From positions 1,829,001-1,893,000 of the forward strand of contig NZ_CP054856.1 in NCBI RefSeq assembly GCF_018417475.1: 64,000 nt of DNA, in the 5' to 3' direction. Of this stretch, positions 1-7,979 are shown one piece after another; position 1 is the first letter of the stretch, and every line of letters begins with the position of its first letter. A program made the translations under genes and the position numbers. A model generated the notes under the pieces. It saw nothing but the letters and a program-made list of their open reading frames with translations. It did not search any database and had not been told where the DNA came from. Source of the DNA: Novosphingobium decolorationis. GTDB taxonomy: Bacteria > Pseudomonadota > Alphaproteobacteria > Sphingomonadales > Sphingomonadaceae.

Positions 1-411
1 GCCCTCGTAGCGGTCGCGCAGGATCGTCATGGGCATGACCATCATCGCCGAGGTCAGGAGCCCTGCGATACCACGTGCGATCAGCAACAGCTCGAAACTG
101 CCCGCAACCGCACACACGAAAGTCATCAGGAAATTGCCCGCGATTGCAAAAAGAGCAACGCGGCGACGCCCGAACCGGTCCGCCAGGGCGCCGGGAAACA
201 GCGACCCGATCCCTGCGCAGGTCATGAACACCCCGATGATCAGCTGGCGCTGGTTCGGGTCGGGCACGCCCAGATCCTCCGAAATCAGCCCCAGCGCCGG
301 CAACATGATGTCGATCGAAAGCGCCATGAGCGCCTGCATCGAGGCCATCAGGCCGACGAATTCGGCCTGCCCCATGGGGAAGGAATCCTTGGAAGTGTGA
401 GCACCGGTCAT
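1..411 (-). CDS. MFS transporter, Bcr/CflA-like drug exporter (N-terminal part, cut by window edge)
   Basis: The minus strand is open for 137 codons from the ATG at 411 to the left edge, so only the N-terminal third is visible. The translation begins MTGAHTSKDSF and contains the first transmembrane helices of a major facilitator. These include the segment LSIDIMLPAL, typical of Bcr/CflA-type multidrug exporters, and the loop 2-3 signature GALADRFGRRR, the MFS 'GxxxDRxGRR' motif. Family knowledge suggests a proton-driven inner-membrane exporter of drugs or small metabolites; the substrate cannot be read from this fragment. It is divergent from dinB, with an 80-bp shared upstream region. The family call is firm; the Bcr/CflA subfamily is a judgement. 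Confidence 0.75.
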   Translation of the reverse strand, partial: MTGAHTSKDSFPMGQAEFVGLMASMQALMALSIDIMLPALGLISEDLGVPDPNQRQLIIGVFMTCAGIGSLFPGALADRFGRRRVALFAIAGNFLMTFVCAVAGSFELLLIARGIAGLLTSAMMVMPMTILRDRYEG

Positions 412-491
412 GCCGCGCGCATGCCGCAGTTGCGAAATTTAGGCCAGCAGATTCGCATCCGACCCGCTACATTTCACAAGGACATGCCTAT

Positions 492-1622
492 ATGTGGCGG
501 ATGGTTTCGCCAGGCGAGCACGACGAGGACGAGGCCGACGGCCTGCGCAAGATCATCCATGTCGACATGGATGCCTTCTTCGCCAGCGTCGAGCAGCGCG
601 ACGATCCCGAGATCCGCGGGAAACCGGTGGCCGTGGGTGGTTCGTCGGGTCGCGGCGTGGTGGCCGCGGCCAGTTACGAGGCGCGCACCTTCGGGGTGCG
701 CTCGGCCATGCCCTCCTCGCGCGCGCTGCGCCTGTGCCCGGACCTCATCTTCCGCAAGGCCCGCTTCGATGTCTACCGCGCGGTCAGCCAGCAGATCCGC
801 GCGATCTTCCTCGACTACACCCCCCACGTCGAGCCGCTCTCGCTCGACGAGGCCTATCTCGACGTCACCGAGGACCGCAAGGGACTGGGCTCGGCCACGC
901 GCATCGCCGAGCAGATCCGCGCCCGGATCAAGGCCGACACCGGGCTCACCGCCAGCGCCGGGGTCTCCTACAACAAGTTCCTCGCCAAACTCGCCAGCGA
1001 CCAGAACAAGCCCGATGGCCTGTGCGTGATCCGCCCCGGACAGGGCGCGGCTTTCGTCGCCTCGCTGCCGGTGAGGCGTTTCCACGGGGTCGGCCCGCGC
1101 GGCGCGGAGAAGATGGCGAGGCTCGGCATCGAGACGGGCGCGGACCTTGCCGCCAAGGACCTTGCCTTCCTGCGCGCGCATTTCGGCAGCTTTGCCGAAT
1201 ACCTCTTCCGGGCCGCGCGCGGCGTGGACCTGCGCCAGGTGCGCGCCGACCGACCGCGCAAATCGGTAGGAGGGGAGCGCACCTTTGCCGAGAACATCGA
1301 GAACGCAGTGGCTCTGCGCGAAACGCTGGACGCCATCATCGAGACTGTGTGGGAGCGGATCGAGCGCGCCCAGACACGTGGGCGCACGGTGACATTGAAG
1401 CTGCGCTATGCCGATTTCACGACGCTGACCCGCGCCCGTTCGGTCCACCACTGGGTCGCCGACAAGGCCGAATTCGCCACACTCGGCCATGCGCTGCTGG
1501 CCGAACTCCTGCCCCTGCCCCAGCCGATCCGGCTGATGGGCCTCACCCTCTCCGCGCTGGAACAGGACGAGAAGACGGTGAAAGCCAAAGCCGAGAAAGA
1601 CGGGCAGCTATCCCTTCTGTGA
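492..1622 (+). CDS. dinB: DNA polymerase IV (Y-family translesion polymerase)
   Basis: This 376-aa protein is full length for DinB. It shows the Y-family catalytic motifs in order: the metal-binding [15 protein letters not shown] near residue 20, the [13 protein letters not shown] finger motif, and the acidic [10 protein letters not shown] motif carrying the second catalytic carboxylates near residue 115. A helix-hairpin-helix-like thumb and the little-finger domain follow ([13 protein letters not shown]). It copies past damaged template bases without proofreading. The C-terminal end overlaps the convergent epimerase gene by 15 bp. No clear LexA box was seen in the 80 bp shared with the divergent MFS gene. 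There is no beta-clamp motif as clear as in E. coli at the extreme C terminus (ends DGQLSLL), though QLSLL is a plausible clamp-binding peptide. Confidence 0.95.
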   Translation: MWRMVSPGEHDEDEADGLRKIIHVDMDAFFASVEQRDDPEIRGKPVAVGGSSGRGVVAAASYEARTFGVRSAMPSSRALRLCPDLIFRKARFDVYRAVSQQIRAIFLDYTPHVEPLSLDEAYLDVTEDRKGLGSATRIAEQIRARIKADTGLTASAGVSYNKFLAKLASDQNKPDGLCVIRPGQGAAFVASLPVRRFHGVGPRGAEKMARLGIETGADLAAKDLAFLRAHFGSFAEYLFRAARGVDLRQVRADRPRKSVGGERTFAENIENAVALRETLDAIIETVWERIERAQTRGRTVTLKLRYADFTTLTRARSVHHWVADKAEFATLGHALLAELLPLPQPIRLMGLTLSALEQDEKTVKAKAEKDGQLSLL

Positions 1623-2639
1623 CACGCCCTGCGGCGCATATTCCTCCAGGTACCACTGGGTAAAGGCGGCGACGCCCTTCGCCAGGTCGGTCTGCGGCAC
1701 ATAGCCCGTCAGCGCGTCCAGCAAGGCGGGATCGGCATACGTCTGCGGCACGTCTCCGGGCTGCATGTCCATCATGTTGAGCCTGGCCTCGCGCCCGAGA
1801 CAGCGCTCGATGGTCGAGATGAAGTCCATGAGCGCGATCGGCTGGCCACCCCCCACGTTGACCACCCGGTAGGGCCCGATGGGTGAGAGCGTATCGACAA
1901 GGCCCGGCCTCTCCACCGGATGTCCGGCGACGGGCGGCACCTCGGAAAGGCGTGTGATGCCCTCCACCAGATCATCGATATAGGTGAAGTCGCGGGCCAT
2001 CTTGCCCTGACCGTAGACGTCGATGGGCGTATCCTGCAGCATCGCGCGCACGAACTTGAAGAGCGCCATGTCCGGCCGCCCCCAGGGTCCGTAGACCGTG
2101 AAGAAGCGAAACGCCGTCGTCGGGATCCCGTAGAGGTGGGCATAGCTGTGCGCCATCGCCTCCATGCCCTTCTTGGTCGCCGCATAGAGGCTGACCGGTT
2201 CGTCCGCCTTGTCCGCTTCGCGAAAGGGGATCGCCTCGTTGGCCCCATAGACCGACGAGGTCGAAGCCAGCATGAGGTGCTGCGGGCGCTGGCGGCGACA
2301 CATCTCCAGGATCGACCACGAACCCTTGAGATTGCTGTCAATATAGGTTTCGGGCGCCTCGATCGAATAGCGTACGCCCGCCTGTGCGGCGAGGTGGATG
2401 ACCACATCGGGTGCGGCCTCGGCAAAGGCCGCCTCGACCGCGGCGAAGTCCTCCAGCCGCCCCTTGATGAACCGGAAATTCTCAGCTCGCTCCAGAAGCG
2501 CGGTGCGCCGCTCCTTGAGCGTGACGTCGTAGTAGTCGGTCATGGCGTCGAAGCCGGTGACGACGTGCCCCTCGCCCAGCAGCCGCTGCGCCAGATGGTA
2601 GCCGATAAAGCCTGCCGTGCCGGTAATCAGGAAACGCAT
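1608..2639 (-). CDS. UDP-glucuronate 4-epimerase-like NAD-dependent epimerase
   Basis: This extended SDR of 343 aa has the N-terminal Rossmann motif [12 protein letters not shown], the catalytic YxxxK as SLYAATKKG, and the [15 protein letters not shown] signature characteristic of bacterial UDP-glucuronate 4-epimerases (LpsL/Cap1J type). The predicted reaction converts UDP-glucuronate to UDP-galacturonate, a precursor for surface polysaccharide. I chose the ATG at 2639 rather than the upstream one at 2675 because it starts directly at the Rossmann strand and has a CTGGGGG ribosome site 5 nt upstream. It lies 35 kb from a decayed homologue at 38030-38635 in the exopolysaccharide locus, so this may be the only working copy in the region. 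Specificity among UDP-GlcA epimerases and related dehydratases is inferred from motif resemblance. Confidence 0.85.
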   Translation of the reverse strand: MRFLITGTAGFIGYHLAQRLLGEGHVVTGFDAMTDYYDVTLKERRTALLERAENFRFIKGRLEDFAAVEAAFAEAAPDVVIHLAAQAGVRYSIEAPETYIDSNLKGSWSILEMCRRQRPQHLMLASTSSVYGANEAIPFREADKADEPVSLYAATKKGMEAMAHSYAHLYGIPTTAFRFFTVYGPWGRPDMALFKFVRAMLQDTPIDVYGQGKMARDFTYIDDLVEGITRLSEVPPVAGHPVERPGLVDTLSPIGPYRVVNVGGGQPIALMDFISTIERCLGREARLNMMDMQPGDVPQTYADPALLDALTGYVPQTDLAKGVAAFTQWYLEEYAPQGVSQKG

Positions 2640-2740
2640 ATTCACCCCCAGAGCCACGCGCATGTCGGGTCCCATGCACGAGAGTATCCTTACCCTTCCA
2701 CATGGGGAGACTGCATCCAGAATACACGCTTACTACTTTT

Positions 2741-3235
2741 TTACCCGCGCTCATCCTCCTGCGCCCAGGAACGTATCCGCGTGGCCAGTCCCCGGGGCAT
2801 GGCCTCGGGAAGCCGGTCCAGGGCAAAAAAGCGCGCCTCCACGATCTCGCGCGCGTCCGGGACCGGATGGTCGGTAGTGGTGCCCAGAACGATGTGCACC
2901 CGGTTGGTCGCGCCGTGCAGGTTCTCCTGCGTGACGACGTGATGGCGCGCCGCCTCCAGGTGGCACGCCGTCTCTTCGTGCAGCTCGCGGCGGGCAGCTT
3001 CCAGCACGTCTTCCCTCGGCGTCACGCCCCCACCCGGCGGCATCCACGCATCCGAGCCATAGCTGTGCCGAACCAGCAGGACCGCACCGGTCGGATCAAA
3101 GGCAAGCACCCGCACGCCCTCGACAACCGGGCGTCGCACTTTCCAGATCAGGCGACGCACCGCATGCGCCCCGCGCAGTCCCAAACGGTGAAGCGGCGCG
3201 GGCAGCGCCTGTGCCAGCGATGTCAGCAGAAGCAT
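2741..3235 (-). CDS. Nudix hydrolase
   Basis: The 164-aa protein carries a complete Nudix box, GX5EX7REUXEEXGU-like, running from GGGVTPREDVLEAARREL to HEETA at about residues 68-91. The region before it (AVLLVRHSYG, WMPPGGG) fits a typical pyrophosphohydrolase that cuts nucleoside diphosphates linked to another moiety. The substrate cannot be assigned. Its ATG overlaps the last 13 bases of the upstream 6-phosphogluconolactonase gene, so the two are probably translationally coupled. A sugar-nucleotide or damaged-nucleotide role is possible, but nothing in the sequence decides. Confidence 0.88.
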   Translation of the reverse strand: MLLLTSLAQALPAPLHRLGLRGAHAVRRLIWKVRRPVVEGVRVLAFDPTGAVLLVRHSYGSDAWMPPGGGVTPREDVLEAARRELHEETACHLEAARHHVVTQENLHGATNRVHIVLGTTTDHPVPDAREIVEARFFALDRLPEAMPRGLATRIRSWAQEDERG

Positions 3236-3840
3236 GTCACCCGGCGCGGGAACGCCGAGAGGAAGCGCGCCACGGGCAGATCGTTCTCGCCCGCACGGGC
3301 GGCATCGAAGACAAGGCGCTTGTCCGCGCCGCGGATCACGAACATCACCTCGTCCGAAGCCACGAGCGAGGGAATGGTCAGGCTCACCCGGTCGAACGGC
3401 GCTTCGGGCGGCAGCGGATCGGGGGTCAGTCGGCGCACCGGCGAAGGATCGTCGACCTGCGGGTCGGTGTTGGGAAAGAGCGAGGCGATATGGCCGTCGC
3501 CGCCCATGCCCAGCCAGGCAAGCGCGAAATGCGGCGGACGCGCGGTCTCGGTCAGCGGCACGATCTTCGCGCCGACAGGTTCGAGCAGCGCGCGGATCTT
3601 GCCCACGTTGCTGGCGGCATGGTCCTCGGCCACGATGCGATCATCGCCCGGCCAGACGCTGATGCGGGGCCAAGGCAAGTCCGACTGGGCCAGGATCTCG
3701 AAGATCGGGAACGGCGTCGACCCCCCCGGAACCGTGATCGCAACCTCGGCCGAAACGGCCAGCGCGGCGTGGAGACGTTCCGCTACGAAGGCGGCAATCG
3801 CGCCGTTCTCGGCGCCGGCGATGATTTCGATCTGCGACAT
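3223..3840 (-). CDS. pgl: 6-phosphogluconolactonase
   Basis: At 205 aa this is a compact but complete DevB/Pgl family member. It has the substrate-binding VPGGSTP loop near the N terminus, a WPGDDRIVA motif replacing the usual DER(W)V motif, and the family signature GMGGDGHIASLFP around residue 115. It hydrolyses 6-phosphogluconolactone in the oxidative pentose phosphate or Entner-Doudoroff route. I start it at the ATG at 3840 (MSQIEII), because the upstream in-frame extension to 3951 is proline/serine-rich, has no family match and crosses the Dps terminator. The gene overlaps the downstream Nudix gene by 13 bp. Confidence 0.9.
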   Translation of the reverse strand: MSQIEIIAGAENGAIAAFVAERLHAALAVSAEVAITVPGGSTPFPIFEILAQSDLPWPRISVWPGDDRIVAEDHAASNVGKIRALLEPVGAKIVPLTETARPPHFALAWLGMGGDGHIASLFPNTDPQVDDPSPVRRLTPDPLPPEAPFDRVSLTIPSLVASDEVMFVIRGADKRLVFDAARAGENDLPVARFLSAFPRRVTCFC

Positions 3841-3905
3841 GGACGAGGGTCTATCACCTGACGTTCGTGCTGCAAGACCAATGTGTGCCCGGGACACAGA
3901 ACGCG

Positions 3906-3942
3906 CAGGGCCCGGAAAACACCACGTGCTTTCCGGGCCCTG
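3906..3942 (-). terminator. Terminator-like hairpin downstream of dps
   Basis: There is a perfect 13-bp inverted repeat, CAGGGCCCGGAAA and its complement, with an 11-nt loop. It lies 49 nt beyond the dps stop codon and before the pgl start. No U-tract follows on the minus strand, so it may be a weak intrinsic terminator or an RNA-stabilising 3' hairpin. Confidence 0.6.
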
Positions 3943-3990
3943 TGACATCACTGCGAGGCGCCTAGGGCAGCCTGCGCGGTGTTGTCAGGT

Positions 3991-4449
3991 TCAGGCGAGG
4001 ATCTCGCGCAGGAACCAGGCGCGTTCCTCGGCCTGATCGGTCCAGTCATCAACGATGCCATCGGTGGCGTTATCGCCCGCTTCGCCGGCCGCCGCCTTCA
4101 CCTCGCGCAGACGCGCGACGTAGGAAAGGTTGTCTTCCATCAGTTCCTTGACCATCGCCATGGCGTCGATCGAGGTGGCGTCCTGCGGGGCGATCTTGGT
4201 CTTGGCGACGATCGAATCCGGGCTCGTCAGCGTGGTGCCGCCCTGCTTGCGCACGCGCTCGGCGATATCATCGATAAGGGCCTGGACCTGGCCAGCCTGC
4301 TCGTCGAACAGCAGGTGCAGGTCGCGGAACTGCGGGCCCTTCACGTGCCAGTGGAAGTTCTTGGTCTTGATGTAGAGCGCAAACGTGTCCGCGAGAAGCC
4401 CGTTCAGGCTGTCGATCAGCGCACCGTGTGCATTGTCGTTGTTCGCCAT
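3991..4449 (-). CDS. dps: Dps-family ferritin-like DNA protection protein
   Basis: The 152-aa four-helix protein contains the Dps ferroxidase signature: FHWHVKGPQFRDLHLLFDEQ near residues 33-52 holds the conserved His, Asp and Glu ligands. The family forms dodecamers that oxidise and store iron and, in many members, bind DNA during starvation or peroxide stress. The N-terminal tail is short and not notably lysine-rich, so DNA binding is uncertain. The start is supported by an AGGAGGG ribosome site 7 nt before the ATG. It is a single-gene unit ending in the hairpin at 3906-3942. Confidence 0.93.
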   Translation of the reverse strand: MANNDNAHGALIDSLNGLLADTFALYIKTKNFHWHVKGPQFRDLHLLFDEQAGQVQALIDDIAERVRKQGGTTLTSPDSIVAKTKIAPQDATSIDAMAMVKELMEDNLSYVARLREVKAAAGEAGDNATDGIVDDWTDQAEERAWFLREILA

Positions 4450-4547
4450 TGAAAAACCCTCCTAACTGTCATGCTGCCAACGTCCGGCAGCTTCGATATA
4501 TGATAGGAAACTCAGATTATAAGGGTTTGTTCAATCGGAATTGGCGA

Positions 4548-5105
4548 TTACAGAATACGCATTTGCACAATAAGCAGATAGAGCGCGGCCAGCAGCAGCG
4601 CCCCGCCCGCACCTCGCCGCACGAGGCGCCAGCGCGGTCGCGATGCCTCCTGCGGAAACGCCCAGGCAAAACCGAGGAGGACCGCACCTCCCAGGAATCC
4701 GGCAAGCCCCGACACCACCGGAGCGGCCATGCCCACGCCAAGACCGAAGATCACGAAACGCGCCGCATCGCCGATCTGGTGCGCCAGCAGCACCAGCCCC
4801 AGTGCGCCCAACGAATGGGTCGGCTCCTTCCAGGCGCGCACAGGCCCGAGAAGAAGCGACTCCGCGCCTGCGAGGCCCAGCGCTATCGCTGCGAAGATCA
4901 TCCGCGCGGGCGGTGGCAGGCTTTCCAGCAGTGTGTGCGCGGCAAAGGCCGCGAGCCCCGCGCAGGCCAGCGAGGTCGCCAGCGCCATGACCAGGATCGC
5001 CGGTCGCCGCTGCTGCCGTAATGACAGCGTGGCGACCACGCCCTGATCGCGCGCGCCGATGCCCGACAGCAGGACGGCCAGCAGGGTCAGGTAGAAGGCG
5101 GGCAC
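4548..5105 (-). CDS. Small integral membrane protein, possibly a degenerate GDT1/UPF0016-like protein
   Basis: The 185-aa protein has about six hydrophobic segments arranged as two similar halves. Half one contains LSGIGARDQGVVATL and half two contains LLAHQIGDAARFVIF. Both positions correspond loosely to the E-x-G-D-K-T/S repeats of GDT1/UPF0016 cation transporters, but the canonical acidic motif is missing in the first half and altered in the second. I therefore treat the family link as tentative. It is the last gene in the minus-strand run after the GDP-mannose operon, 47 nt after the HAD phosphomannomutase stop, and may be co-transcribed with it. Confidence 0.6.
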   Translation of the reverse strand: MPAFYLTLLAVLLSGIGARDQGVVATLSLRQQRRPAILVMALATSLACAGLAAFAAHTLLESLPPPARMIFAAIALGLAGAESLLLGPVRAWKEPTHSLGALGLVLLAHQIGDAARFVIFGLGVGMAAPVVSGLAGFLGGAVLLGFAWAFPQEASRPRWRLVRRGAGGALLLAALYLLIVQMRIL

Positions 5106-5152
5106 GTCATTCGGCTCCCGCGCGCGCGCTCACCTGCCCTGCTCCGGCAAGC

Positions 5153-5905
5153 TCAGGCGGACTTCTGGCAAGCGATGATCGCGGTCACCACATTGATGGT
5201 GTCCGCCGGATCGCGCACGCACACGGTGTCGAGGCCCATGGCCTTGGCCGGATAGTCGTTGCCGCCCGGGAAGATCGCATCGCCGATGAAGAGCATCTTG
5301 TCCTCGGCCACGCCCGAATGCTCGGCGAGGCGCTTAAGGCCCCAGGCCTTGTCGACACCCGGCTGGGTGATGTCGACCGAGGTCGCCCCGCCCAGGTTCA
5401 CCGACACGCCAGGGAGACGCTTCACCAGGTCCGCCTGGATCACCTTGCGCTTGGCAAAGTCCGGGTCCCACACTTCCTTGGCCTCGAGCGGGGCCTGCTG
5501 GCCGAGCGCCGAGAAGGTGATCTGGCTGCCACGGTCCTCGATCCGCTCGCCCCAGGTCTGCTCGGGCACGAAGCCGGTGGCTTCAAGCGCGGCGTCGAAG
5601 GCCTCCAGGATCTCGGCCTTCTGCGCCTCGGTGAAGAGTTCGGCATAGACCGGCGTCCAGGCGCCATCGCGGTGCACGAAAAGCTTCGCGCCGCTGGTCG
5701 GCATCATCCACAGGCGCGAAAGGTCCGCATGCGCAGGCATGCGCGAGGCGACCTGCTTCTGGAACTGCGGCCAGTCCCCGCCCGAGATCACGGCCACTTG
5801 CGCGACCTCCAGCAGGCCAGCGAGAAGTTCGGCCATCTCGTCGGTCAGAGGCTGCTTGCTCAGCGCCAGCGTACCATCGAGATCGAACGCAACAATTTCC
5901 TTCAT
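5153..5905 (-). CDS. HAD-IIB phosphomannomutase of the eukaryotic PMM type
   Basis: This 250-aa HAD phosphotransferase begins MKEIVAFDLDGTLALS, holding the two catalytic aspartates (DLDGT). Its remaining motifs match eukaryotic alpha-phosphomannomutases rather than the large ManB/AlgC family: a SGGD motif near residue 42, RGSQITFSALGQQ and GGATSVDI in the cap, and GDAIFPGGNDYPA as the motif III/IV acidic loop. The predicted reaction is mannose-6-phosphate to mannose-1-phosphate. It directly follows manC and manA, which supply and consume its substrates, and this strongly supports the assignment. No larger ManB is present in the window. An alternative is a general HAD-IIB sugar phosphatase. 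Confidence 0.82.
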   Translation of the reverse strand: MKEIVAFDLDGTLALSKQPLTDEMAELLAGLLEVAQVAVISGGDWPQFQKQVASRMPAHADLSRLWMMPTSGAKLFVHRDGAWTPVYAELFTEAQKAEILEAFDAALEATGFVPEQTWGERIEDRGSQITFSALGQQAPLEAKEVWDPDFAKRKVIQADLVKRLPGVSVNLGGATSVDITQPGVDKAWGLKRLAEHSGVAEDKMLFIGDAIFPGGNDYPAKAMGLDTVCVRDPADTINVVTAIIACQKSA

Positions 5906-5979
5906 TCCCAGCCTCTAGCCTTCCATTTTCATGTTCATGTGGTCGCCCCGCGCGACGCCCATCCAGAGCGGTGCGTGCC

Positions 5980-6789
5980 TCAGCTGGCGCGGGCGAGCAG
6001 GCAGACGCCTGCCGGATCGAATTCAATGGTCGCCAGGCTCGGCGCCAGGGCGCACCCGCCGGGTGCCACGCCCTCGCCGTTGACGCCGACTTCGCCCTCG
6101 CGCGGGATCACCAGGAGTGCCCCCGGATAGTGCGCCGCTACCTCTGCAGCCGGCGATCCCGCGATCTGATCAAGGCGAAACAGCGGTCCCTCGACCAGGG
6201 TCTGCGACGCCCCCGGCGCGACCTTGCAGGCCCACCGCGCCAGATCGTAGACGCCGCCTTCGGCCACGCCCATGCCGTCCTCGAGATGAAGTTCGCGCGG
6301 GCGGCCATAATCGTAGAGGCGATAGGTGATGTCGCTGTTCTGCTGCACCTCGATCAGGCTCACGCCCGCGCCGATGGCGTGGACGGTGTTGGCCGGGATG
6401 TAGAAGAAATCGCCTGGCGCCACCTCGTGCCAGGTCATCCGGTGCTCGATCGATCCGTCGCGCGCGGAAGCTCGCATCGCATCGGCATCGAGCGGCTCGT
6501 CAAAGCCAATGCCAAGACGCGCCCCCGGCTCGGCGTCGACAATCAGCCAGCATTCCTCCTTGCCCTGCCGGCCAATTCCCTTGGCGAGCGTCTGGGCATC
6601 GCTGGGATGGACCTGGACCGAGAGGTTCTCGCTGGCGAAGATGTACTTGACCAGAAGGTCAGGCAGCGCTTCGGGCGGCTCGAACCAGATCTCGCCGATG
6701 CGCGTCCCCTCGGGCGCAGCAAACGGTGCGGGCAGGACGTCCCGCCCCCACGGCTTCTCGACCTGACGCAAGGGAAGCGAAGCGCGCAT
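5980..6789 (-). CDS. manA: Mannose-6-phosphate isomerase, class I
   Basis: This is a 269-aa type I phosphomannose isomerase cupin. The zinc-site region is visible as VQVHPSDAQTLA and GKEECWLI, followed by FFYIPANTVHAIGAGVSLIEVQQNSD, the conserved catalytic strand with His and Glu ligands. It interconverts fructose-6-phosphate and mannose-6-phosphate, the entry step to GDP-mannose. The ATG lies 9 nt after the manC stop, so the two are almost certainly in one operon with the HAD phosphomannomutase downstream. Confidence 0.92.
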   Translation of the reverse strand: MRASLPLRQVEKPWGRDVLPAPFAAPEGTRIGEIWFEPPEALPDLLVKYIFASENLSVQVHPSDAQTLAKGIGRQGKEECWLIVDAEPGARLGIGFDEPLDADAMRASARDGSIEHRMTWHEVAPGDFFYIPANTVHAIGAGVSLIEVQQNSDITYRLYDYGRPRELHLEDGMGVAEGGVYDLARWACKVAPGASQTLVEGPLFRLDQIAGSPAAEVAAHYPGALLVIPREGEVGVNGEGVAPGGCALAPSLATIEFDPAGVCLLARAS

Positions 6790-6798
6790 ACGAGCCCT

Positions 6799-7854
6799 TT
6801 ACTGGTTCTTGGCGCCGGAAAGCTTGCCCACTTTCTGGGCGCCATCGAGACTGGTCACCATGACATCGTTGCCATCGACAACGACCACCACGTTCTCCAG
6901 CCCGATCACCGACACGCGCGGCCCGTCGCTGTCGACGAGGACATTCTGGCAATCCACGAGTTCGACATCACCCGAAGTGGAATGGGCGTTGCCCGCCTCG
7001 TCGCGCTCCAGGGCATCGAGTAGGGCGTGCCAGTTGCCGATGTCCGACCACTCCATGGCAACGGGGACCATGGCCGCATGCCGGGTGTTCTCCATGACCG
7101 CGTAATCGACCGAATCGCTCTCCGCCGACGCGAAGGTTTCCGCATCGGGGTGGAACCTGCGCCCTTCGGCGCGGCCCTTTTCGACAGCAGCGCGCACAGC
7201 CACGGCAATCTGGGGCCGATGCTCTTCCAGCTCCTTGCGAAAGTCCTTTACCCGAAACGCAAAAATTCCGCCATTCCAGCAATATCCACCATCCGCCAGA
7301 AACGTCTTGGCCCGCGCCAGGTCGGGCTTCTCGACGAACTGCGCCGTGCGAAAGCCCTGGGCGCCCTGTGCCGAAGCGATCGCCTCGCCCCGCTTGAGAT
7401 AGCCAAAGCCCGTCTCGGGCGCGGTGGCTTCGATCCCGAAGGAGACGAGCCAGCCATCCTCTGCCAGCGACGCGGCGTCCTGCGCGGCTTTGGCGAACAT
7501 TTCAGGCAGGCCGATGTGATGGTCGCTCGGGCACACCAGCATGACCTGGTCTTCCTCGAGACTGTAGGCCGCCAGCGCGATTGCCGCGGCGGTGTTGCGG
7601 GCGGAAGGCTCAACGATGATGCGCGCGGCGGGATCCTCGCCGAGCTGGGCCTCGACGTGTTCCAGATGCAGGGCGCCTGTCACGACAACAGGGGCCGCGA
7701 ACCCAAGGTCTGCGGGGCAGCGGGCCACAGCCTGCTCGAACAGGGTCTGGGAACCGACCAACGGAAGAAAGGGTTTGGGCTTGGAAGCCCGACTGCGCGG
7801 CCACAACCGCGTACCGCTACCACCTGAAAGGATCACCGGTACTATTTGCGCCAT
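6799..7854 (-). CDS. manC: Mannose-1-phosphate guanylyltransferase
   Basis: The 351-aa nucleotidyltransferase starts MAQIVPVILSGGSGTRLWP, the GTP-binding pyrophosphorylase signature. It continues with ATAPETGFGYLKRG, FVEKPD and YCWNGGIFAFR, all standard for GDP-mannose pyrophosphorylases. It lacks the fused C-terminal isomerase domain found in AlgA-type bifunctional enzymes, consistent with the separate manA next door. I chose the ATG at 7854 over the GTG at 7860 because GGAAG lies at a suitable distance. It makes GDP-mannose, the precursor used by gmd and fcl in the exopolysaccharide locus. A 13-bp element upstream is shared with gmd. Confidence 0.94.
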   Translation of the reverse strand: MAQIVPVILSGGSGTRLWPRSRASKPKPFLPLVGSQTLFEQAVARCPADLGFAAPVVVTGALHLEHVEAQLGEDPAARIIVEPSARNTAAAIALAAYSLEEDQVMLVCPSDHHIGLPEMFAKAAQDAASLAEDGWLVSFGIEATAPETGFGYLKRGEAIASAQGAQGFRTAQFVEKPDLARAKTFLADGGYCWNGGIFAFRVKDFRKELEEHRPQIAVAVRAAVEKGRAEGRRFHPDAETFASAESDSVDYAVMENTRHAAMVPVAMEWSDIGNWHALLDALERDEAGNAHSTSGDVELVDCQNVLVDSDGPRVSVIGLENVVVVVDGNDVMVTSLDGAQKVGKLSGAKNQ

Positions 7855-7904
7855 TACCACTTCCGCACCTGCAAAGAAAAAAGGACTTAACTAGTTCTAT
7901 GTCG

Positions 7905-7932
7905 TAGATACTGCATTTATGCTGCAATGCAA
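7905..7932 (-). promoter_or_regulatory. Candidate manC promoter overlapping the 13-bp element shared with gmd
   Basis: On the minus strand TTGCAT and TATCTA are separated by 16 nt, a plausible sigma-70-like pair 50-78 nt upstream of the manC ATG. The block TTGCATTGCAGCA (7920-7932) is identical to one upstream of gmd. An inverted pair TGCATT/AATGCA (7912-7931) overlaps it. The promoter is a motif-based guess; the shared block is a direct observation. Confidence 0.4.
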
Positions 7933-7979
7933 CGCCAGCTGGGGAAATGCGGCGAACGTGCTGATTTGAAGGCGCCTAG

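Noticed and set aside
474..1490. Long minus-strand ORF opposite dinB
   Set aside because: It mirrors the coding frame of dinB in GC-rich DNA; no family motif or ribosome site, and DinB motifs are on the other strand.
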